Assembly (NCBI GenBank): GCA_944320355.1
Contig: CALUHC010000035.1
Coordinates: forward strand, 62,001-126,000
Direction of reading: 5' to 3'
DNA: 64,000 nt
Source: an uncultured Prevotella sp.
GTDB taxonomy: Bacteria; Bacteroidota; Bacteroidia; Bacteroidales; Bacteroidaceae
Shown here: positions 44,234 through 51,443 of the stretch, piece after piece
How the letters are laid out: the number at the start of each line of letters is the position of its first letter
How positions within the stretch are numbered: position 1 is the stretch's first letter
Position numbers and translations under genes: made by a program
Notes under the pieces: model-generated
Databases searched by the model: none
The model's input: the letters and a program-made list of their open reading frames with translations, nothing else
What the model was told of the DNA's origin: nothing

Positions 44234-44446
44234 ATGAATGTCCGCAAGTTGCCAACCTCGAAGCGCATTGTCCCCTCCTTTTCCAAAGGAGGGGCGGGGG
44301 TGGTTTGTAAAACAATGTCACAGCCAATGATTAAACACATTGTACATCAACCCATTTGACAAACCACCCCTGCCCCTCCTTTGGAAAAGGAGTGGACAAG
44401 TGGAAGCCGGTCCAAACCTATTTGGCAGAATGCGGATATTCATAAA
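44234..44446. repeat. Nested palindrome: TGAATGTCCGC arms around CCCCTCC/GGAGGGG arms
   Basis: Outer arms TGAATGTCCGCAAGTTGCCA (44235-44254) and its inverted partner near 44424-44443; inner arms CCCTCCTTTTCCAAAGGAGG (about 44273-44292) with GGTGGTTTGT, and the inverted ACAAACCACC...CTCCTTTGGAAAAGGAG near 44358-44392. The centre contains no gene. Confidence 0.7.
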
Positions 44447-44466
44447 AGGCAAAAGGGCAAGAAGGT

Positions 44467-44509
44467 AAAAAAGGCTGCGCGATGCCACAAGCCCCGCGCG
44501 GCCTTTTTT
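44467..44509. terminator. Terminator-like hairpin repeat, copy 1
   Basis: A-run, GGCTGCGCG, loop, CGCGCGGCC, then TTTTTT. A near-identical hairpin lies at 45013-45055. Could end transcription from gltBD in the forward direction. Confidence 0.65.
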
Positions 44510-44619
44510 GTTTGTGAATATCCGCAAACAGCCCAAACGCTCTGCGACAGCCAACAGGCACACGCTGCCGTTAACATTTTTATGTTAAAGACGACGGCGA
44601 GGGTCACCTTGGCCAAACG

Positions 44620-44760
44620 TCTGATATTCAACGAGTTGCAAAACGGGTCGTTTTACCTTGCGAAATGTGCCGTTTTGCAGGCCGAAACAGGCCATATCGC
44701 AGTGCGAAACGGGTCGTTTCGAAATGCGAAACGACACATACGGAAAATCAAGGCGGCAGA
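44620..44760. repeat. 22-bp palindrome array (PA), copy 8
   Basis: TGATATTCAACGAGTTGC on the left, then five units at 22-bp spacing (44637-44741), of which three have lost part of their symmetry (for example GAAACAGGCCATATCGC), then GGAAAATCAAGG. An arm GCGGATATTCATAAAAGG follows at 44801-44818. Confidence 0.8.
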
Positions 44761-44836
44761 GGCCGTTTTTTAGTTGCATATTTGCAAGTATGGGCCAAGT
44801 GCGGATATTCATAAAAGGTAATATGGCAAGAAAGTA

Positions 44837-45012
44837 AGAAGCTGTTTTGATTTTATCAACTGCCGGATTGGGTTGGATTTTCGAGGCATATTTGTCCGTT
44901 TGCTAAGGAGCATAGCGGGCTATGTGACGAAGCAAACAGGCGAATATGACCAAAAATGCACTCAAGACGGCAGGGATAAAAAGACATATTTGATAAAATC
45001 AAAACAACTTCT
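44837..45012. repeat. Structured repeat (SR), copy 2, inside GATTTTATCAA inverted ends
   Basis: The SR core at 44859-44978 aligns with 5697-5821. Here the paired arms are ATATTTGTCCGTTTGCT and AGCAAACAGGCGAATAT, a 17-bp stem with three G-U pairs, although the sequence differs from copy 1. Ends are inverted: CTGTTTTGATTTTATCAA and TTGATAAAATCAAAACAA. Confidence 0.65.
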
Positions 45013-45055
45013 AAAAAAAGGCTGCGCGATGCCACAAGCTCCGTGCGGCCTTTTT
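45013..45055. terminator. Terminator-like hairpin repeat, copy 2
   Basis: A-run, GGCTGCGCG, loop, CGTGCGGCC, T5. Same unit as 44467-44509. Sequence from 45056 to 45190 is C/T-rich with CTCCCACC tandem motifs and no gene. Confidence 0.6.
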
Positions 45056-45197
45056 CTGTTTCAGGCCTGCCCAACACTCACGGTCCGCCATTGCTCCCTG
45101 CCCTCCCACCGCTCTCAGCCCTCCCACCCTTCCCTTTTCTCCCACAGCCCCCATCATTTTAACCTGTTAGCAGTGAGGTTTTTACGAGAAATTGAGC

Positions 45198-45205
45198 TAC
45201 CTTTG
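45198..45205 (+). promoter_or_regulatory. -7 box of the AraC-type membrane regulator
   Basis: TACCTTTG, 30 nt before the ATG at 45236. It excludes most of the longer open frame that begins at 44873 within repeats. Confidence 0.6.
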
Positions 45206-45235
45206 CACCGCATAACAAGCAATAAGCAAACACTG

Positions 45236-47665
45236 ATGGCAAGACTTCTCACCACGATAATGCTCGCCCTGGCGGTGGCCATGGGGCTGCGCGCCGGGAC
45301 TGAGGTGCGCATAACGCACTTTGACGAGTCGGACGGATTTGACGACAGTCGCGTGACGTGCATACTGCAAGACCACCTGGGCCTGATATGGCTGGCCACG
45401 TGGGACGGCCTCTACCGCTACGACGGCTACGGCATGGACTCGTTCAAGGCCAGGCCGGGCGACAACTGCCCGCTGCCGGTGAACCGCATTGACAGCATCA
45501 GCGAGCTGCCCGACGGCAACATCCTCTGCCTCGCCGCCGGAAAGCTCTACACGCTCAACCGCCGCACGGGCAGCTTCGCCCCACACAAGGGGCCGAAGCC
45601 AAAAGTAGCCCCGGCCTACGCGCCCGACCGGCAGACGCTCGCCACGGTGGCCTCAGTGCCGCGCTACGCCGGGCTCAACGCCCGCGTGAAGTTCCGCGAC
45701 AGCCAGGGCGGCATCTGGGTCAGCTCTGTGCTGGGGCTCGACCGCCTCTCGTTCGTGAGCAAGCCGATAGGCAACCGCAAGTACGGCACGGCGGCCACCG
45801 AGGAGGTGCGCGCCCTGATGCGCGACAGCCACGGCCGGCTGTGGATAGCCGACCGCAACGGATACGTCAGGATAACCACCGCCGACGGCGGCGTGAGCTA
45901 CCTCACCCCCTCGGGCCGCACGGCCAAAAGCCCGGCAATGTTCGGCCCGTGGATATACTGCATGCACGAGGACAGCCGCGGCCGAGTGTGGCTCGGCTCC
46001 AAGCAGCGGGGCATATACCTGCTCACTCCGGCAGGCGGAGAATACAGCGTGGCCAACATCAGGGCGGGCAACCCGCGCCGAGGCGGGCTGAACCACAACT
46101 CGATATACTCCTTTGCCGAGGACGCCGGGGGGCGGATATGGGTTGGGACGTATGGGGGCGGCATCAACGTGGCCACCGTCGACGCGCGCGGCAGGGTGTC
46201 GTTCGCCAACAGCGACAACGGCATGAAGCCCCTCCACAAGGGCGACGTGGAGATTCACCGCCTCGTGATAACGCCGCAGGGCATACTGCTCGCGGCCACC
46301 AACAACGGACTGTACACCGCCCGGGTGGAGCGCGACGCGAGGAGCATGGCCTTCCACGCCCACAGGCGCGACCCGGCCAACGCCACGTCGCTGAGCAACA
46401 ACCGCGTCACCGACATAGTGAGCATGGCCGACGGAACGGTGTTCGTGACCACATACGGCGGCGGAGTGTGCCGCGCGCTCGGCCCCGACCTGCTCGCCGA
46501 CACGCTGCGCTTCAAGCCAATGACCACTGCCAGAGGCCTGGCCTGCGACGTGATCACGGCCGCCATCGAGGACAAGCGCGGCTACCTGTGGCTCGTGTCA
46601 GGCGCGTCGCTGAGCTGCCTCGACCCGCGCAAGGAGGTGTTCACCAACTTCCGCCAGAGCACATTCGCCGAGGGATGCGTGTTCTCTGAGGCACAGCCGC
46701 TGCTATTGCCCGACGGGCGGCTCGTCATCGGCACCATGCAGGGCACCGTGGAGTTCAACCCCGCAGAGCTGAAGAAGAGCAACTTCGTGCCGAGGATAGT
46801 CACCAACTGCGGCGAAAGCATCACGCTCGGACCCGACAACCGGCGGCTATACCTCACAATGGCCGCGCTCGACTACAACAAGAACGAGCAGATAGAGTAC
46901 GCATACCGCATGGACGGCATAGACGACGGATGGAACTACACCACCGACAACCACATACGCTACGCCGCGCTGCCACCGGGAACATACACACTGCGCATAC
47001 GCTCCACCAACGGCGACGGCATCTGGACTGACAACGAGCGAGCCATCACCGTGAGCCGGCGCCCGCGATTCAGCGAGACACCCACGGCGTGGATGCTCTA
47101 CGGCGGACTGATAATCATCGTGGCCGCCGCCGTGCTGAAGCTCACAGCCTACGTGAGACGGCTGCAACGAGAGCTGCGACACATCAAGCTGACCACAAAC
47201 GAGAAGATAGAGTACGTGAGACTGAAGACCACCGACCGGATGCGCACCGCGCCGGCACCCGACAGCGAACCGGACAAGGAGCAGACACACGACAAGGCCT
47301 GGGCCGCCAAGGTGAATGAGCACATGACGGCCAACATGGCCAACGACGGGCTGTCGGTGGACAGCTTCGCGCAGGCAATGGGCATGAGCCGCTCGGCCTT
47401 CTACCTGAACATGAAGCGGGTGTTCGGCGTGACACCCAACACGTTCATACAAGACGCACGCATAGAACAGGCCAAGAGACTGCTCGCCGGCCACGAGGAC
47501 AACGTGTCGGAGGTGGCCTACAAGTGCGGATTCTCAGACCCAAAGTACTTCAGCCGCTGCTTCAAGAAGGCAACGGGAATGTCGCCGTCCGAATACGGCA
47601 ACATAAGCCGCAACGCGCCCAAGCACGCAGACAGCCCGCAGGCAGCCCCCGACGGCACAAACTGA
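45236..47665 (+). CDS. Membrane-bound one-component regulator: two-component-like beta-propeller sensor with C-terminal AraC HTH
   Basis: 809 residues from ATG 45236. Signal peptide (MARLLTTIMLALAVAMGLRA), periplasmic two-bladed propeller repeats of the reg_prop type (for example LIWLATWDGLYRYDG, GRLWIADRNGYV, GRVWLGSKQRGIYLL, GRIWVGTYGGGINVA), a Y_Y_Y domain (about 530-605), one membrane helix (about 618-640), a short coiled segment and an AraC-type DNA-binding domain (about 685-795, NVSEVAYKCGFSDPKYFSRCFKKATGMSP). The histidine kinase and receiver modules of hybrid two-component systems are absent, so signalling must pass straight through the membrane as in SusR or ToxR-type proteins. Probable targets are the secreted protein and glycoside hydrolase genes downstream. 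Confidence 0.88.
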   Translation: MARLLTTIMLALAVAMGLRAGTEVRITHFDESDGFDDSRVTCILQDHLGLIWLATWDGLYRYDGYGMDSFKARPGDNCPLPVNRIDSISELPDGNILCLAAGKLYTLNRRTGSFAPHKGPKPKVAPAYAPDRQTLATVASVPRYAGLNARVKFRDSQGGIWVSSVLGLDRLSFVSKPIGNRKYGTAATEEVRALMRDSHGRLWIADRNGYVRITTADGGVSYLTPSGRTAKSPAMFGPWIYCMHEDSRGRVWLGSKQRGIYLLTPAGGEYSVANIRAGNPRRGGLNHNSIYSFAEDAGGRIWVGTYGGGINVATVDARGRVSFANSDNGMKPLHKGDVEIHRLVITPQGILLAATNNGLYTARVERDARSMAFHAHRRDPANATSLSNNRVTDIVSMADGTVFVTTYGGGVCRALGPDLLADTLRFKPMTTARGLACDVITAAIEDKRGYLWLVSGASLSCLDPRKEVFTNFRQSTFAEGCVFSEAQPLLLPDGRLVIGTMQGTVEFNPAELKKSNFVPRIVTNCGESITLGPDNRRLYLTMAALDYNKNEQIEYAYRMDGIDDGWNYTTDNHIRYAALPPGTYTLRIRSTNGDGIWTDNERAITVSRRPRFSETPTAWMLYGGLIIIVAAAVLKLTAYVRRLQRELRHIKLTTNEKIEYVRLKTTDRMRTAPAPDSEPDKEQTHDKAWAAKVNEHMTANMANDGLSVDSFAQAMGMSRSAFYLNMKRVFGVTPNTFIQDARIEQAKRLLAGHEDNVSEVAYKCGFSDPKYFSRCFKKATGMSPSEYGNISRNAPKHADSPQAAPDGTN

Positions 47666-47690
47666 GAAACTGTTTTGATTTTAATGAAAT

Positions 47691-47890
47691 AATTATCCGC
47701 ATTCTGCCAAATGCTTGGAGTTATCCGGAGTTAACTGGAGTCATCACTCGCTGCGCTCGTTCATGGAGTTAGCGGACGTTACCCACTAAAGCTATCGTCC
47801 GCTAACTCCGGGCGACCGTAAGGTAGCCTAACTCCCGTTAACTCCTGCTAACTACTCGCATTTGGCAAAATGCGGACATTCATCAAAAAT
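47691..47890. repeat. Composite palindrome: TCCGCATTCTGCCAAATGC arms enclosing a GE copy
   Basis: Outer arms TCCGCATTCTGCCAAATGC (from about 47696) and GCATTTGGCAAAATGCGGACATTC (from about 47868, quoted as two adjacent parts GCATTTGGCA and AAATGCGGAC). Inside are GGAGTTA units and the inverted core GTTAGCGGAC...GTCCGCTAAC. No gene inside. Confidence 0.75.
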
Positions 47891-48017
47891 ATATTCCTGG
47901 CGGTCTAATGACCTATTTGGGTTAAAAGATAAAAATGCAAAAAACCATACGGAATAAGCCCAATGCTCCTTCACCCCCTCATAAGTGACAGCTTGGGCTG
48001 CGCCAGACACAAAGCAA

Positions 48018-48088
48018 ATGCCCTCTGACTCCTCAGCGGAGTGAAACGTAGCGATAACTCCTTATAACTTCTTTTACTCCTTAAAGAG
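48018..48088. repeat. GE half-copy
   Basis: Contains AAAGCAAATGCCCTCTGACTCC and ATAACTCCTTATAACTTC, read inverted relative to 10931-11070. DNA from 47890 to 48190 otherwise shows nothing I recognise. The quoted motif is split as AAAGCAAATGC and CCTCTGACTCC. Confidence 0.5.
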
Positions 48089-48196
48089 TCACTGTCTGCA
48101 CTCCAGCCTTCCGTCACCTGCCTCATCGAAAACAGCCGTATGCGCCCCAAAGTTGTAGAAAAAACACCCACAAATCAAAAAAAATGCGAAATTTTC

Positions 48197-48227
48197 TTTT
48201 TCAGGTGACAGAAAAGCACTACATTTG
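48197..48227 (+). promoter_or_regulatory. Promoter of the secreted-protein gene, with a long leader
   Basis: TTTT (48197-48200), a 19-nt spacer, TACATTTG (48220-48227). A second -7 box TATCTTTG lies at 48354-48361. The leader from the first promoter would be about 385 nt and contains the small dyad GGATGCCCGCATCC (about 48312-48325). Confidence 0.55.
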
Positions 48228-48620
48228 CAGCGGTCGGAAAAAACCGAACGCAATCTGAATCTATCAAGACTAAAGACAAATTGAGAACGATTAGCTACAT
48301 CGGCATCTTACGGATGCCCGCATCCGCCGTTTCGGGGGGGTAAAAAGTACACTTATCTTTGCCCCGCAGGCAGGCTGGCGCGGCAACGCAGCCACCCGTC
48401 GCTGCCAGTGCAACCCTACAGTGCGCCAACCTGCACCACAGCTACCCGTCTCAACAGCAAGCAAACTCACTCTTTATCAAAACCGAACCACAGGGACATG
48501 GCCCGAGGCCATGCCCCCAATGCCGCGTGCCCATGCGCAAACGCGCACCGGCAGCGCAGCGCATGAACCGGCATAAACGAGAATAAATCCTAATGTTTCT
48601 ATCAATAAAACTAACAAACA

Positions 48621-50825
48621 ATGAAGAAAAGTTTACTTAAAACAATGCTCGTGGCCATAGGAATGGCCGCGGGAACAATGGGGGCGGGAGCGCAAAAAGC
48701 TTATACCCTTGTATGGCAAAACGATTTGACCACAACAGATGGGTGGACCCTTTATGGAAATACAACAGGGCACATAACCACAAACAATGCTCTTGTTGCT
48801 GAAGATTCTTATATGAATCTGATGACAATAAACGGAAAGGACGGTGATAACACGTATGACTTTACTGATGCGAATTTTAAATCGGCAACAGATTATACCT
48901 TTGAATTCGACCTTGCCATTTACGGAAGCAATGCAAGTAACCATCTTGCCCATCTTTATCTTACTGGAACCGATGAAAGCGAGGCACCCATAACTATTTT
49001 TTCCATAGACGGTACAGGCTATAACGGCTTTGAACTCAATGCCGGAAGCGCAATAACGTCCCAAGACATGAGTGGTGTTGTCACCAGTAATGACCGAAAT
49101 ACGCGAGACAACATTGGAGCCGCTGAGACATGGTGCCATTACACAGTAGTAAGCAACGCCACTGATGGCACAACACTCACAGTGGAACAATGGGCCAATG
49201 GCGAGAAAAACGTACTGGTGACAACTACAAAAATCAGTGACGGACTGATTAACATCAACCAAATAAACCTGCACGGTGGTTCTTTCATGCAATGGAGCAT
49301 AGACAATATGCGCCTGTCGGTTCATTCTGACAATGTGTTGGCTCCATCGGCCTCAATAACAAAAATAGACGGAGCAAAACGCACAGTGACAATAACATCG
49401 CCGGTGGAAGACAACAAGATTTTCTATTACCTCAACGAAGATTCGTCTGCGCCAACAGAGTACAACGCACCAATAGTGCTGGAAGAAAGCGCAACCATCC
49501 ACTATTATGCAGAAGACAACAACGGCAACAAATCAGAGGTGATGGAGATGGAGGTCAACTGTGTGGCAGTGACGCTAAATGCCCCAACCATCACCCGTAC
49601 AGGGGCTAATACATATATCCTTGAAGCAACTCAGGTTGCTACAGACGGTATCACCCCAAATGCAATGATACACTATACTATTGGTGGAGCAAACGAGCAA
49701 GAAATAGAATCAGGAGAAAGCATATCTGAGGTAGACGGAGACATTGTTGCATGGACAGAAGCAGATGGATTCACTAACTCTGACGAAACCACAATGAAGT
49801 ATGTTGCAGCATACGAGTCTAAAGACATTTGGAGCTACGACCTCAATTCTTATCCGTCAACAACAGGCTTTACGGAAATAACTGACGCTATAAATACGGA
49901 AACGGGAACAGAACTTAATGACATAACTGTATATAACTTAAATGGCATTGATATGCCTAACCTGCTCATAGAAAACACAGACGGTTGGTTGCTAAGAAAC
50001 CAAAGTTCAAATGCCTTTAAATCTCAATATAGCGAGTCATCCATTGCCATAAACAATGTTGACGACAATACGCTTATTCATATTATTGCACGTAGAGACA
50101 ATGGCGGCAATGCAATAAGTAATGTAATAAACGGAGAAATAAAATATACTTATGGAGATACTGAATATTTCATTGTTCCATCAACACAAGGAGCTGTCAC
50201 AATAACATTCCGCACAGGAATAAGCCTTGGAGAAATAACTGTTGGAACAATCACCTTAGGAAGTGTCACCACCTCCATCACCTCCGCAGGCTGGGCAACG
50301 CTTTACAGCGACAAGGCTCTTGACTTCACAGGCACGGGCGTCAAGGCTTACATCGGCACTGTGAACGGCAGCAGCCTGACGCTCACAGAGGTGACGACAG
50401 TGCCGGCAGAGACAGCCGTGATAATAGAAGGAGAGGAAGGCCCATACAACATCCCCGTGATAGAAAGCTCGGAGACCATTGCGGCCAACGTCCTCAAAGG
50501 AACGCTGGAGGAAATAACGCTCACAAACGACACAGAGTATTACTACTACGCAATGAAGGTGCTGAGCAACGGCAATGTTGGCTTCGCCCTCGTGGCCGAC
50601 GGAGGCACGGTGATTCCCGCCGGAAAGGCATACCTGCAGTTGCGCGCCACTACCGAGGCTGCAAAGGTGCAGTTCTTCTCGCTGGGCGGAGAGACCACAG
50701 GCATAGAGGCTGTGGAGACACAGGCCAAGGAAGACGGCAAGTATTACAACCTGATGGGCGTCGAGGTGGAGAACCCGCAGAAGGGCATCTACATCAAGAA
50801 CGGAAAGAAAGTAGTGATAAAATAA
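48621..50825 (+). CDS. Large secreted beta-rich protein with a C-terminal sorting-like segment
   Basis: 734 residues. Signal peptide (MKKSLLKTMLVAIGMAAGTMGAGA), an N-terminal laminin-G/jelly-roll-like beta domain (about 28-235), chitobiase/FN3-like small modules (about 245-380, with IFYYLNEDSSAPTEYNAPIV typical of chitobiase C-terminal domains), a further beta domain, a segment SITSAGWATLYSDKALDFTG seen in many Prevotella surface proteins, and a closing GKYYNLMGVEVENPQKGIYI-KNGKKVVIK that resembles a type IX secretion C-terminal signal. Codon use in the first two thirds is clearly more AT-rich than in the last third (from about nt 50270). No catalytic domain recognised. A 55-aa gene follows at 34 bp. 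Confidence 0.7.
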   Translation: MKKSLLKTMLVAIGMAAGTMGAGAQKAYTLVWQNDLTTTDGWTLYGNTTGHITTNNALVAEDSYMNLMTINGKDGDNTYDFTDANFKSATDYTFEFDLAIYGSNASNHLAHLYLTGTDESEAPITIFSIDGTGYNGFELNAGSAITSQDMSGVVTSNDRNTRDNIGAAETWCHYTVVSNATDGTTLTVEQWANGEKNVLVTTTKISDGLININQINLHGGSFMQWSIDNMRLSVHSDNVLAPSASITKIDGAKRTVTITSPVEDNKIFYYLNEDSSAPTEYNAPIVLEESATIHYYAEDNNGNKSEVMEMEVNCVAVTLNAPTITRTGANTYILEATQVATDGITPNAMIHYTIGGANEQEIESGESISEVDGDIVAWTEADGFTNSDETTMKYVAAYESKDIWSYDLNSYPSTTGFTEITDAINTETGTELNDITVYNLNGIDMPNLLIENTDGWLLRNQSSNAFKSQYSESSIAINNVDDNTLIHIIARRDNGGNAISNVINGEIKYTYGDTEYFIVPSTQGAVTITFRTGISLGEITVGTITLGSVTTSITSAGWATLYSDKALDFTGTGVKAYIGTVNGSSLTLTEVTTVPAETAVIIEGEEGPYNIPVIESSETIAANVLKGTLEEITLTNDTEYYYYAMKVLSNGNVGFALVADGGTVIPAGKAYLQLRATTEAAKVQFFSLGGETTGIEAVETQAKEDGKYYNLMGVEVENPQKGIYIKNGKKVVIK

Positions 50826-50859
50826 ACCAATAACAAACCAAAAAAAAACAAGAACGGAC

Positions 50860-51027
50860 ATGAAAAAGAAGTATATCGCACCCTCCATAGAGGTGATGCA
50901 GTATGAGACAGAGGAGATGATAGCAGCCTCCATAAACATCAGCACGAACGAGAGAGTGGAAACCGGCGAGGTGCTCTCCACGGGTCCCGAATATGACTTC
51001 AACGTTTGGGGCGGCGACGAGGAGTAA
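50860..51027 (+). CDS. 55-residue acidic peptide of the MKKKYIAPSIEV type
   Basis: 55 residues starting MKKKYIAPSIEVMQYETEEM and ending EYDFNVWGGDEE. No signal peptide or membrane helix; net acidic. Short proteins that begin Lys-Lys-x-Tyr-x-x-Pro-x-x-Glu-Val and carry a small-residue stretch (here MIAASI) near position 20 occur widely next to secreted-protein genes in Bacteroidales; the function is not established, and precursor peptide or small regulator are both possible. It is 34 bp after the secreted-protein gene and clearly in the same unit. Confidence 0.65.
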   Translation: MKKKYIAPSIEVMQYETEEMIAASINISTNERVETGEVLSTGPEYDFNVWGGDEE

Positions 51028-51126
51028 GGCATCGGCCACAACATAACAGGACGCAGGGCGGCAGTCGGCAACGGCTGCCGCCCTTGTTCATAGCATGATC
51101 CAAAGACATGGAGTTATCCGGAGAAT

Positions 51127-51190
51127 GGATGTCAGCAAGTTGCCAACCCGACAAGTGCGCACCGAGTTGGCAAAATGCGGACGTTCATTA
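51127..51190. repeat. Short palindrome of TGAATGTCCGC arms
   Basis: GATGTCAGCAAGTTGCCAAC and GAGTTGGCAAAATGCGGACG face each other over about 15 nt. A GE fragment (GGAGTTATCCGGAG) lies just to the left at 51111-51124. Confidence 0.6.
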
Positions 51191-51276
51191 ATAAAACCAT
51201 GTGCCTGCAACCGTTTGCATTGTTTTTTGCAAGCAAAGTATTGCAAAAAGCTCCGCGATATTGTATCTTTGCACCA

Positions 51277-51420
51277 AGATAAGCTGCACTCGGAAATCAG
51301 GAAACAAGTTTTCATTTCGCCCGTTTGCATTATCTTTTCAGAAGATAAGCTGCACTCGGAAATCTGAAAACAAGTTTTCATTTCGCTCGTTTGCATTATC
51401 TTTGCATCCACCAATGCACT
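51277..51420 (+). repeat. Promoter-bearing hairpin repeat (PP), two tandem copies upstream of the GH115 gene
   Basis: Copies 51277-51342 and 51343-about 51408, period 66 bp, each starting AGATAAGCTGCACTCGG and ending GTTTGCATTATCTTT. An internal hairpin reads GAAAACAAGTTTTC-like. The second copy ends TATCTTTGCA, a perfect -7 box 35-40 nt before the GH115 start; an additional TATCTTTGCA lies just before copy 1 (51264-51273). Confidence 0.75.
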
Positions 51421-51443
51421 ACCAATAAGACCAATTTACCAAA

